Positions 38,483 through 47,084 of a DNA stretch of 64,000 nt are shown piece by piece. Position 1 is the stretch's first letter. Each line of letters starts with the position of its first letter. The notes beneath the pieces were generated by a model that saw only the letters and a list, made by a program, of their open reading frames with translations, did no database searches and was not told the DNA's origin. Position numbers and translations under genes: made by a program. The DNA comes from Pararhizobium sp. A13. Lineage in GTDB: Bacteria; Pseudomonadota; Alphaproteobacteria; Rhizobiales; Rhizobiaceae. The stretch covers positions 2,863,001 to 2,927,000 of the forward strand of contig NZ_CP149510.1 in NCBI RefSeq assembly GCF_040126305.1, read 5' to 3'.

Positions 38483-39376
38483 ATGTGGCGCGGCGTATTC
38501 CCGGCAGTAACAACGAAATTCACGGTTGAAGGCGATCTCGACAAGGCGGAGATGGAGCGCTGCTTCGCGCTTCAGTTCGAAGCCGGCGTCGACGGCATGA
38601 TCGTCTGCGGCTCGCTCGGCGAGGCGATGGCGCTTGATCCGGAAGAGAAACTGGAAATCCTGAAAATCGCAAAATCGGTAGCCGGCAACAAACCGGTGCT
38701 GATGACCATCTGCGAAAGCTCCACACGCCGCGGCGAGACCGCTGCAAAGGCCGCTGCAAAGGCCGGAGCCGATGGTTTCATGGTCCTGCCGGGCGTTCCC
38801 TACAAGTCCGCACCGGCTGAGACGCTCGGTCATATCCAGGCGATTGCCGCTGCCGGCGGCCTGCCGATCATGGTCTATAACAATCCGGTGGCCTATGGCG
38901 TCGACGTGACGCTGTCGATGTTCGACGAACTGGCGAAGAACGACCTCGTCGTCGCCATGAAGGAATCGACCGACGATATCCGCCGCGTCACCGACGTCCT
39001 GACGCGTTTCGGCAAGCGCTTCGATTGCTTTACCGGCGTCGATAATCTGGCGCTGGAAAGCCTGCTGATGGGGGCCGATGGTTGGGTCGCCGGCCTTGTC
39101 GTGGCCTTCCCGAAGGAGACCGTGGCGATCTGGAAGCTGGTCCAGGCTGGCCGTCTGGAAGAAGCCCGCGCCATCTATCGTTGGTTCCGCCCGCTGCTCG
39201 ATCTCGATGTCTCGACCAATCTCGTCCAGAACATCAAGCTTGCCGAAGTCTTTGCGATCGACAGCAACGACCGGGTCCGCGCGCCGCGTCTGCCGCTGTC
39301 CGGCGCGGAACGCCAGCGTGTGGCAGCCATCATCGAAAAGGCGCTTGCCGTGCGCCCGGAACTTCCCACGCTCTGA
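38483..39376 (+). CDS. DHDPS-family aldolase/deaminase, possibly pyrroline-4-hydroxy-2-carboxylate deaminase
   Basis: 297 residues, TIM barrel of the DapA/NanA class I aldolase family. GSLGEA (43-48) is the carboxylate-binding loop, Y132 in VYNNP the proton relay, and K160 in VAMKEST the Schiff-base Lys. The start WRGVFPAVTTKF and the LVQNIKLAE segment near the C-terminus resemble the deaminase of trans-4-hydroxyproline breakdown (HypD type) more than lysine-pathway DapA, and the FCD regulator next door fits catabolism. The other hydroxyproline genes are not in this window, so the substrate is only suggested. AGGAGG-like site before the ATG. Confidence 0.82.
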   Translation: MWRGVFPAVTTKFTVEGDLDKAEMERCFALQFEAGVDGMIVCGSLGEAMALDPEEKLEILKIAKSVAGNKPVLMTICESSTRRGETAAKAAAKAGADGFMVLPGVPYKSAPAETLGHIQAIAAAGGLPIMVYNNPVAYGVDVTLSMFDELAKNDLVVAMKESTDDIRRVTDVLTRFGKRFDCFTGVDNLALESLLMGADGWVAGLVVAFPKETVAIWKLVQAGRLEEARAIYRWFRPLLDLDVSTNLVQNIKLAEVFAIDSNDRVRAPRLPLSGAERQRVAAIIEKALAVRPELPTL

Positions 39377-39398
39377 GGCTTTCAGGTTGGATGAAACG

Positions 39399-39433
39399 AA
39401 AAGGGCCGGATCGCGACGATCCGGCCCCTTTTT
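39399..39433. terminator. Bidirectional terminator between the DHDPS-family gene and the RTX protease gene
   Basis: GGGCCGGATCG at 39403-39413, loop CGA, and the exact complement at 39417-39427. AAAA precedes and TTTTT follows, so the hairpin has a U-tract in both directions and serves both convergent genes. Confidence 0.88.
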
Positions 39434-39452
39434 GTCGAATGGCGGGCGCGTC

Positions 39453-40961
39453 CTAGAGCACGAAATAGCCCTTCTGCAGCGTGAGGGCGTCGTCGAGGTG
39501 GATGGCAAAATCCGCAGTCTTGTCGCCGTTGACGTCACCGTAGATGTAGCTGTCCGACGACCCTTTGACGTATCTGAGTTCGCCAGCCTCACCGGTGAAG
39601 GCGGCCGTCCCACGGAAGCTGAACGCCTGGTTCCCGGAGGTGTCAGTATTGGCGTCGATACCGGAGAGATCGATCTTGTCGCCCTGTGAAGCGGCAAAAT
39701 CGAAAATGGTATCGCGGCCGGACGTAGCCACCGTCGACTCCGAGACGAGCTTGAACAGGAAAATGTCGGCATCGGCGCGACCGATGAGATCGTCGGCGCC
39801 TGCGCCGCCAAAGAGCCTGTCGGCACCAGCTCCGCCGTCGAGCCTGTCGGCACCGGATGCTCCGATGAGCACGTCGTTTCCGGCTTCTCCGTTCAGCGTA
39901 TCGTTGCCGCCATTGCCCTGCAGGGAATTCGCGACCTGATTGCCGGTGATCTGATCGCCGCCCGATCCGCCCTTGGCATTTTCGATCAGCGACCGGATGT
40001 CGCCATCGTGGAGCAGCGCATTGAAGATATTGCCTCTGGCATAACCATCATTGGGACCACCGCCCAGATAGGCCAACTGGTCCTCGCTGAAAAGCGACGC
40101 CTTGCCGGGACGAAGATCAATCTTGAGGTTGTCGCTATAGGCAGTGAGGTCGAACGTGTCGTTGCCGTCGCCATCCCAGAGGGTGGCAAAGATACGATTG
40201 GCACCCGGCTCGATCGCCACCTCGCCGTCGACAATCGTCCGGCCGCTGGTCGGCGTCCATTTGTAGACCGTGTTGCCGCTGTTGGTGGAGTAGTCGGCGC
40301 CATACATTTCCTGAAGGGCCGCAATATCAGCCATCATGAAGGTCTGGGGCGCACCATATTCTTCGTAGGAGTAAGCATCGCCGGTATCTCCGACAAAGCC
40401 CCTATAGGTCATCACCGAATATTCGAGCGAATCATAGGCCGTTGGCAAAGCGCCGAAACCGTCGGTTTCGTGACCGTGTTTCAGCCCCAATGCATGTCCG
40501 AGTTCGTGGATCATCGTGTGCCAGGCGTAGTTGCCGGCGACGGGTTTCCTGTAATCAAATTCGGTGCCGAACCAGACATCGCCGGCCGGTGCATATTCTT
40601 CCCATGGCATGTTGGCATAGGCCGTGCCAATGTCGGAATAATCGGACTGGGCGATGCGGATGGTGGCGCTGCTGCTGCCGCCGCTGGCAAAGCTCACATT
40701 GGTGAAACCCTCGACGGAAAAGCCGTCATTGGCGGCGGAGCCGTAGGATTGCTCCAGAGTGAAAAGCGCGGCGCCTTTCTGCGCATTCGAGATGGCAGCG
40801 AATCCATGATTTTTTTCCGGGCCATAGCTATAGCTGCTGCCACTGGTCGGAAAGGCATAGGTTATGGTGGAATCGCCCCAGGCCGTCTCGGTCAGAACGC
40901 CATCGATCAGCGCATTGCCGGTAGCGGAAATGGTTTTTGTTGTCTTGCTCGTACCAGTCAA
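39453..40961 (-). CDS. Serralysin-like M10 metalloprotease with RTX repeats
   Basis: 502 residues. Zinc motif HELGHALGLKH (H152, H156, H162) with the Met-turn SVMTY at 182-186 marks the M10B serralysins. Residues about 331-395 hold glycine/aspartate nonapeptides (GGNDTLNGE, GNDVLIGAS, ADRLDGGAG, ADRLFGGAG), the calcium-binding RTX roll, followed by a C-terminal region ending YFVL. No N-terminal signal peptide; such proteins leave through a type I secretion system by the C-terminal signal. No ABC/MFP/TolC export genes are in this window. Probably an extracellular protease. Confidence 0.9.
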   Translation of the reverse strand: MTGTSKTTKTISATGNALIDGVLTETAWGDSTITYAFPTSGSSYSYGPEKNHGFAAISNAQKGAALFTLEQSYGSAANDGFSVEGFTNVSFASGGSSSATIRIAQSDYSDIGTAYANMPWEEYAPAGDVWFGTEFDYRKPVAGNYAWHTMIHELGHALGLKHGHETDGFGALPTAYDSLEYSVMTYRGFVGDTGDAYSYEEYGAPQTFMMADIAALQEMYGADYSTNSGNTVYKWTPTSGRTIVDGEVAIEPGANRIFATLWDGDGNDTFDLTAYSDNLKIDLRPGKASLFSEDQLAYLGGGPNDGYARGNIFNALLHDGDIRSLIENAKGGSGGDQITGNQVANSLQGNGGNDTLNGEAGNDVLIGASGADRLDGGAGADRLFGGAGADDLIGRADADIFLFKLVSESTVATSGRDTIFDFAASQGDKIDLSGIDANTDTSGNQAFSFRGTAAFTGEAGELRYVKGSSDSYIYGDVNGDKTADFAIHLDDALTLQKGYFVL

Positions 40962-41094
40962 GCGTATCTCCTGCTAACGCCTTTTGCCTCTTGGGTGTAG
41001 TATGCCGCTTGGCGTTATGCCAAACATGCGAGGCGAATCTAGGGGCAATGAATATCAAAAATTGTAAGCGTATTGTTAAAAGACGAAGCGACCC

Positions 41095-41379
41095 GTGATA
41101 AAATTCAGGACGTCTCTGAAACAATTTCTTTTCATGTCTGCGGGCATTGCTCTTGCCATCCTGGGGGCGGCGCCCGACCCCCATGCCCACGCGCAGATAT
41201 CGACACAAGGACAGGACATGCTCCCGCCGCCAGACGTAGAGGCCGCCGTCCAGTCCGAATATGCGCGCGTCCAAGCCAAAGGCACGCGCGAAGCCTATGA
41301 GCGCTTCATTCGCCGTCATCCGGACCATCCGCTGGCCGAAAAGGCGCGTGAAGCGCTTGCAAAGGGCGGCCTGAAGTAA
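41095..41379 (+). CDS. Small secreted protein, TPR-like motif
   Basis: 94 residues from the GTG at 41095. An N-terminal signal peptide (MSAGIALAILGAA, cleavage likely near AHA-Q at 33) is followed by a short polar mature protein. Its core AYERFIRRHPDHPLAEKAREAL looks like a single helix-turn-helix of the tetratricopeptide type; similar motifs occur in the linkers of caspase-like proteins of Rhizobiales. It is divergent from the RTX protease gene and 190 bases upstream of the flavocytochrome gene on the same strand. Not recognised otherwise. The long gap means it may not share the operon. Confidence 0.6.
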   Translation: MIKFRTSLKQFLFMSAGIALAILGAAPDPHAHAQISTQGQDMLPPPDVEAAVQSEYARVQAKGTREAYERFIRRHPDHPLAEKAREALAKGGLK

Positions 41380-41568
41380 CCTGCGGATGTCGCGTCTTGC
41401 CGCTTTTGCTCAAAGCGGAATTTGCCCGCAAACACAAAAACTTGAGGACGCCGAATAAAGCCCGACCGAAAATCGTATGGTCTACAATAGCTGTTGACGA
41501 AGCTTGAGGGGCTTGCCAGTCTTGCCTCGGGGGATTCCGGCAACTGCGGGAATTGTGAGGGATATTCT

Positions 41569-42828
41569 GTGAGCGCGGGTGGTGTTCTTGTCTGGTCGTT
41601 GATGGGATTCGCGGGGCTTCTGGCCGTTCCCGCGGTCAGTCACACCAATGCAGGCACGACCTTCTCGCTGATGGCCTCGTCCATGGCTTTCACCGGCATG
41701 GCGATCGCCCAGTTCATGGCCACCCGTCCGCCGCTGGTGGAGCGCCTTTTCGGCGGCCTCGACCGGATCTACCGGACCCACCGCCGGGTCGGCATCACGG
41801 TGCTGATCCTCATCCTCGTGCACTATTTCATCACGCCGGATTTCAAGGGCCTGTCACTGACGAGCGGATTGAACAAGCTGGCCGCATCGATGGGGGAGTA
41901 CGCGTTCTACGGTCTGGTCGTGTTGCTGCTCTTGAGCATCTTCAAGATCATTCCGAAGACGAAAATCGAGATCCCCTATCACTATTGGCGGCTAACACAT
42001 CGCTTCATCGGCCTTCTGTTCATCATGGTGGCCTTTCACCAGACCTTCATCAAGCGGCCCTACGACGGTACCGCGATGCTGGCGACATATCTCAACATCT
42101 TCGCGCTGATCGGCACGGCAAGCTATATCTATACCCAGCTTTTCCCATGGCTGCGCACGCGGGCATACGAAGTCTTCGATGTGACGCGTCATGACGGTGC
42201 AACGATCATTTCGGCGCGTCCGACAGGACGACCGCTCAAGGCGAAACCCGGCCAGTTCGGCTTTTTCCGGGTCAACAAGCCGGGGCTGCGCGAGCCGCAC
42301 CCCTTCACGATCGCGGGCATGGAGGAGGGCGGTATCGTCCGTTTCGCGATCAAGCCATTGGGGGATTACACCGCGGCGCTGCGTGAAAACATCGCCGTCG
42401 GCGATCGATTGAAGCTCGAAGGGGGCTACGGCCGGTTCAATCATCGCCGCGGTGGCAAGAAGCAGATCTGGCTCGCCGGCGGCATCGGTGTGACGCCTTT
42501 CCTCGCAATGGCTGGGCGCCTCAAGGGTGATGAGGGCCAGGACATTCATATGGTATATTGTGTACGCGACCGTGCCGAGGCGATCGGTCTCGAGACGTTC
42601 GAGGCGCAGGCAGAAAAACTTCCGAATTTCAGTTTTACTTTGCATGATTCCAAAACAGACGGACGTCTTGATGCGGCGAAACTCGCGGCAGCGAGCGCAA
42701 TCGATCCGGCGGGGGCGGACCTGTGGTTCTGCGGGCCGCCGCCTCTACGAAAAGCCATTGAAAAAGGACTGAAAGAACTCGGGAAAAAGCCCAGACGGGT
42801 CGAGTTCGAGCTGTTCGAGTTCCGGTAA
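41569..42828 (+). CDS. Ferric-reductase/NOX-like transmembrane flavocytochrome
   Basis: 419 residues from the GTG at 41569, which has GAGGGA 6 bases upstream; an in-frame TTG at 41494 would add 25 unlikely residues. About six transmembrane helices in the first 200 residues. Paired haem His: RTHRRVGITV with LVHYF (14 apart) and LTHRFIGLL with AFHQTF (13 apart). Then a cytoplasmic FAD domain (HPFTIAG) and NAD(P)H domain (LAGGIGVTPF, FCGPPPL). This layout moves electrons from NAD(P)H across the inner membrane. The next gene encodes an exported multihaem protein that could take them. A TACAAT box at 41483-41488 may be its promoter -10. Confidence 0.82.
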   Translation: MSAGGVLVWSLMGFAGLLAVPAVSHTNAGTTFSLMASSMAFTGMAIAQFMATRPPLVERLFGGLDRIYRTHRRVGITVLILILVHYFITPDFKGLSLTSGLNKLAASMGEYAFYGLVVLLLLSIFKIIPKTKIEIPYHYWRLTHRFIGLLFIMVAFHQTFIKRPYDGTAMLATYLNIFALIGTASYIYTQLFPWLRTRAYEVFDVTRHDGATIISARPTGRPLKAKPGQFGFFRVNKPGLREPHPFTIAGMEEGGIVRFAIKPLGDYTAALRENIAVGDRLKLEGGYGRFNHRRGGKKQIWLAGGIGVTPFLAMAGRLKGDEGQDIHMVYCVRDRAEAIGLETFEAQAEKLPNFSFTLHDSKTDGRLDAAKLAAASAIDPAGADLWFCGPPPLRKAIEKGLKELGKKPRRVEFELFEFR

Positions 42829-42875
42829 TACCGCATCGCATATTTTATCGTTTGAGAAAGCAAGGGGAACAAGCC

Positions 42876-45800
42876 ATGCGCATGTTCGATCAACTGCCTG
42901 GAAAAATGATCCGCAGCCTGCCGCGACATATGCTTGCGATGGCGGCAGCCGTCCTTTCGATTGCCCACTGTCCGGGGACCGCCTCCGCGCGCGACGCTTT
43001 TGCCGATGATGCCTATGCGACCTACAAGGCAAATGTCGACAACGGCAAATATCTGTTCAGCGCTGCGGGCTGCGGCGCCTGCCATGGGTCCGGCAGCAAT
43101 ACAGAACTGCTTTCCGGCGGCATGGAGATGGATACGGCGATCGGCAAGTTTTACGCGCCGAATATTTCGCCGCACACCAATGGCATCGGCGGCTGGACCA
43201 ACGCGCAGTTCCTCAATGCGGTGATGCAGGGCATCGACCGTGACGGCAACCATCTCTATCCGGTCATGCCCTATACGTCCTATGGCGGCATGAAGCCGGA
43301 GGACGTCCTCGACATCAAGGCCTATATCGACACGCTGGTGCAATCCGACGCCGTGTCGCAGGAACACGAGATCGCCTTCCCCTATAGCCGCCAGACCACG
43401 ATTACGCTGTGGAAGCGCAGTCATTTCAACGTTCCAGAATATCAGTCGCGCGAAGAAACGCAGTTGGAGCGCGGCCGCTATCTCGTCGAAAACGTCGGCG
43501 GCTGTGGCGATTGCCATACGCCCCGCACGACCACCTACGGCCTCGATATCGAAAACGCCTATGCCGGCGAAAAGGGTCTGACCGGTGCGGTTGCGCCCGA
43601 TATCACCAAGGCGCGAATGGCAAGCCTTGCCTCTCCCGAAGTCTTCACCGTCGGGCTGATCGACGAAGGCAAGAAGCTGTCCGGCGCGCCGCTGGCGGAT
43701 CCGGTGATGCGCGAGATCGCCCACGGCCTTTCGAAGCTGACGGAGAAGGACAGGACGGCGATCTATGCCTTCCTGTCCGACCGCGAGGTCAAGCCGCCGG
43801 AACCGGTGGCACAATCGGCGACGGCCGTCTGCAAGGAAAGCACGCCGGAAGCCGCGTTGTCGGGAGACAATGCTGCGCTTGCAGTGCAGGCAGATGCCTT
43901 CATCGGCAAATATTGCCGCAATTGCCACGGGCCGGGCGAAAGCTCGCAGGGCAGTTATTCGGCCGGCGACCTGAAATCGATCGCTGCTGACGCGGCCTTC
44001 GTCGTTCCCGGTGATGCCTCGAAATCCCGACTGTTCACGTCCGTGACGAGCGGTCGTATGCCGCTTGGCAAGCGCCCGACCGCCGAAGAGGTCAAGAGCC
44101 TCGAAGACTGGATCAATTCGCTCAATCAGTCGAACCTGCCGCAGACGGCGGCCACGAAGCCGGACCGCACCCGGCCGATGCTTTCCTATCGCGACTTCAT
44201 TGAGGCGGGACTAAAGGATATTTCCAAGGTCGGCGAGCTCGATCGGCAATTCATGCGCTATTTCTCCTATCGCAACCAGTACAACGGCATGATGGGCTGC
44301 GAGGCGGACAAGACCTTCATGAAGCGCATGGATGTGCTGGCCGGCGGCTTCAAGAAGCTCTTGAATTCGCTGTCCTTTGGACCGAAGCTGGTGCTGCCGC
44401 AGGAAGTCGAGGGGACCAACGGCCTGATGGTGCGGGTCGATCTTCGCGACCTGCAGTGGTCGGCCGAGGACTACAACTTCCTGATCTCGCAATATTTCTA
44501 TGGGGTCGATCCGGCGAGCGACGCGTCGCTGTTGGCCTTGACCAAGGAGACGGATACCGTCCTGCCGATCATGCGCATCGACTGGTTCATGGCCAATGCC
44601 GCCAAGCCGAAGATCTACAATCAACTGATGAAACTGCCGACCCAAATCCGGGAGCTCGAGAAACGTTTCCAGATCAACGTGGATGAGAACATCCGCCGCC
44701 GACAGGTGCTCAGAGCAGGCTTTGCCGATGGTTCGTCCGGGGTGTCGGATCACAACCGCATGCTGGAGCGCCATGACATGCCGTTCGGCGGCTACTACTG
44801 GAAATCCTATGATTTCGGCGGCGATGTCGGCAAGCAGGTGTTGAAGCGCTTCCCGCACGGTCCGAAGGAGATCGAACCGCTCGACGCCGGCCTGACTGCC
44901 TTCCAGCATGACGGCGGAGAAATGATCTTCTCGCTGCCCAACGGCTTGCAGGGATACTACCTGTCGAACGCGGAAGGAAAGCAGCTCGATGTCGGCCCGA
45001 CCAGCATCGTCTCGTTCCGCGAACGGCCGATCGGCAAGGGGGTCGAAATCACCAACGCCCGATCCTGCTTCGATTGCCATGCCAACGGCATCCTGTCGAA
45101 ACGCGACCAACTGCGCGAGCATATCGAGACCTCGACGCTGTTCAGCAAGGATCAGCAGGCGATCCTGCTCGACATGTACGTGCCGCAGGAAGAGCTCGAC
45201 GCTGCCTATAACAAGGACCGCCAGCGTTTTGTAGAGGCTCTGGTGAAGCTTGGCGTGACGGAGCCGACGCCGGACGGTAGTGCGCAAAGCATGCTGGCGC
45301 CGGGGAATGCGGAACTCGTCACCTATTTCGGTGACAAATATGAGGACGAACTCGACTTCGAAGCTTTAGCGGCGGAATTCGACATGAAGCCGGACGAGTT
45401 TTCCGCGACGATCAAGCGGGTCGAGGATGTCGATGTCCTGCGGCTGGGACTCGATTGGGTGACGACGCTGGAAGCGGGCGGCACCATCCCGCGGGCCGAG
45501 GTAGAGCAGCAATTCCCGCTGCTTCTGTCGCCGCTGATGCAACTGAAGGCGCTCGATACGACAACGGTCAAGGTTGCAGCGACGGCCCAGACCCAGGAGG
45601 TGGCCGGTCAGACGGCACAGCAGACCCCCGTCAAAGCTGAGACGATTGCGCAGGCAACACCGGCCTATCGCCAGGATAAGCCGACCGAAGGCAAGCTGGA
45701 ACTCGCGCTCCAGGTCGCTTCGACGACGGCCAAGGTTGGCGATCAGCTGTCTTTCGAGCTGAGCTCCAACAAGGCCTGCGAACTGCAGGTGCTCTATGTC

Positions 45801-46121
45801 GAGGAGACAGGTAATGTCGAGGTCATACCGGATGCGATGATCGGCAATACGACATTGCAGGCCGGCGAGAAGCGCCAGATCCCGCAGCCAGGCACCGGCA
45901 ACCTCACCTTTGACACACCGGCACCCGCCGAGACGATGATCGCCTTTTGTCGTCAGGGTGGTCTTGGCGACCAGAAGTTGACGGTGGAACGGGCACGCCA
46001 GCTGGTGGCAGAGTCGCATCTGCCACCGACGCGCGGGCTCGCCATCAACCTGGCGAAGAAGGCCGAGGATGACAAGGGCGCAAGCGGCCTGCAGGTCGTG
46101 ACGTTCGAAATCAAGCAATGA
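42876..46121 (+). CDS. Exported tetrahaem c-type cytochrome with C-terminal DUF4384-like domain
   Basis: 1081 residues from the ATG at 42876 (AAGGGG upstream). N-terminal signal peptide to about residue 38 (TASA-R). Four CXXCH sites: CGACH (66-70), CGDCH (210-214), CRNCH (347-351) and CFDCH (731-735). The first two lie in two cytochrome c domains like those of alcohol/gluconate dehydrogenase cytochrome subunits, the third in a class I-like domain, and the fourth in a large region of unknown fold. Residues about 940-1030 (KVGDQLSFELSSNKACELQVLYVEETGNVEVIP) look like DUF4384, the same domain that ends both caspases downstream. The link is unusual; function unknown. Confidence 0.8.
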   Translation: MRMFDQLPGKMIRSLPRHMLAMAAAVLSIAHCPGTASARDAFADDAYATYKANVDNGKYLFSAAGCGACHGSGSNTELLSGGMEMDTAIGKFYAPNISPHTNGIGGWTNAQFLNAVMQGIDRDGNHLYPVMPYTSYGGMKPEDVLDIKAYIDTLVQSDAVSQEHEIAFPYSRQTTITLWKRSHFNVPEYQSREETQLERGRYLVENVGGCGDCHTPRTTTYGLDIENAYAGEKGLTGAVAPDITKARMASLASPEVFTVGLIDEGKKLSGAPLADPVMREIAHGLSKLTEKDRTAIYAFLSDREVKPPEPVAQSATAVCKESTPEAALSGDNAALAVQADAFIGKYCRNCHGPGESSQGSYSAGDLKSIAADAAFVVPGDASKSRLFTSVTSGRMPLGKRPTAEEVKSLEDWINSLNQSNLPQTAATKPDRTRPMLSYRDFIEAGLKDISKVGELDRQFMRYFSYRNQYNGMMGCEADKTFMKRMDVLAGGFKKLLNSLSFGPKLVLPQEVEGTNGLMVRVDLRDLQWSAEDYNFLISQYFYGVDPASDASLLALTKETDTVLPIMRIDWFMANAAKPKIYNQLMKLPTQIRELEKRFQINVDENIRRRQVLRAGFADGSSGVSDHNRMLERHDMPFGGYYWKSYDFGGDVGKQVLKRFPHGPKEIEPLDAGLTAFQHDGGEMIFSLPNGLQGYYLSNAEGKQLDVGPTSIVSFRERPIGKGVEITNARSCFDCHANGILSKRDQLREHIETSTLFSKDQQAILLDMYVPQEELDAAYNKDRQRFVEALVKLGVTEPTPDGSAQSMLAPGNAELVTYFGDKYEDELDFEALAAEFDMKPDEFSATIKRVEDVDVLRLGLDWVTTLEAGGTIPRAEVEQQFPLLLSPLMQLKALDTTTVKVAATAQTQEVAGQTAQQTPVKAETIAQATPAYRQDKPTEGKLELALQVASTTAKVGDQLSFELSSNKACELQVLYVEETGNVEVIPDAMIGNTTLQAGEKRQIPQPGTGNLTFDTPAPAETMIAFCRQGGLGDQKLTVERARQLVAESHLPPTRGLAINLAKKAEDDKGASGLQVVTFEIKQ

Positions 46122-46190
46122 CGGAACGCCCGGCTGCCATCGGCGGCCGGTCGACGGTCCACAACAGCATGGAATGGCATGGAGAACACG

Positions 46191-47081
46191 ATGAGGATGC
46201 TGATTGTCACATCTCTGCTGGCCTTGTTTTCCGCTGGCCCCGCTTCGGCGGCATGCGATGCATTGGCACAGGTTGCCGATGCGACCAATGCAGGAGACGA
46301 GGCGCGAGCCAAGCAGATCGCTGGCGGCCAGACGCCGGGCTGCACGGCGGATGACAAGGCGATGATCAGCCGCGTGGCAGCGCTCGCGTCGTTCAACCGG
46401 ATCGTCGGCGCCGTCGGGCAGGGCGCCAATCTGGCTGATTTCGAGCCGGAACTCGAAACGATCCGCACGAGCAATGCGGCACCCTGGCAGGTCTTCGACG
46501 CGCTGGGCGACATCAATCGCGACCGCCGGGACTATGAGGCCGCAGCGCGTTATTACCAGCTGGCGCTGGAGGACGCGTCGAACGAGGTGCTGACGCCCGG
46601 CTGGATGGCCCCGGACGCAAAATACATTGCCCGGCTCGATCGTATGGCGACCGAAATGCGACTGGCGGCGCCGCGGCCCGTGAAACTTGCTATGCGCGGT
46701 GCCTGCAAGATCAGTTATCGCGGCGTTTCGCTGAAGAAGAAATCGACACCGGTGCGCTACGTTTTCGGCACCGCAGAATTCACGCCGGAGGGGCTGGAAT
46801 CGGCCAAGGACCTTTCCGAATGCCTCAAATCCGTGAAGCCGAAGGCGATTACGCTGATCGGTCATACGGACCCTATTGGAGGTGCCGAGGCCAACCGCGC
46901 GCTGTCACTGGAGCGTGCCGAGGCGTTGGGGCAATATCTCGCCGCCGAAGGCTATGCCGGAGAATGGAAAACGGTGGGCAAGGGCGAGGACGAGCCCTTC
47001 AAGGCGGACGATGCCAGCGCCTATGACGAGGAGACGTTGAACCAGATGCACCGGCGCGTCGAAGTCGATGTGGAGAACTGA
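46191..47081 (+). CDS. Exported OmpA-family protein
   Basis: 296 residues from ATG 46191 with GGAGAA upstream (an ATG at 46179 is possible). Signal peptide ends near PASA-A. The middle is helical (DINRDRRDYEAAARYYQLALEDA, a TPR-like unit), and the C-terminal ~100 residues are an OmpA/MotB peptidoglycan-binding domain: VRYVFGTAEFTPEGLESAKDLSECL, then TLIGHTDPIGGAEANRALSLERAEALGQYL. It has no beta-barrel, so it should be periplasmic and bind peptidoglycan, where it could anchor the neighbouring caspases or cytochrome. Its stop is 3 bases before the next ATG. Confidence 0.82.
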   Translation: MRMLIVTSLLALFSAGPASAACDALAQVADATNAGDEARAKQIAGGQTPGCTADDKAMISRVAALASFNRIVGAVGQGANLADFEPELETIRTSNAAPWQVFDALGDINRDRRDYEAAARYYQLALEDASNEVLTPGWMAPDAKYIARLDRMATEMRLAAPRPVKLAMRGACKISYRGVSLKKKSTPVRYVFGTAEFTPEGLESAKDLSECLKSVKPKAITLIGHTDPIGGAEANRALSLERAEALGQYLAAEGYAGEWKTVGKGEDEPFKADDASAYDEETLNQMHRRVEVDVEN

Positions 47082-47084
47082 GTG

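Noticed and set aside
39783..39968. Tandem short repeats resembling a CRISPR or satellite
   Set aside because: They encode the RTX nonapeptides of the protease; units are imperfect and in frame.
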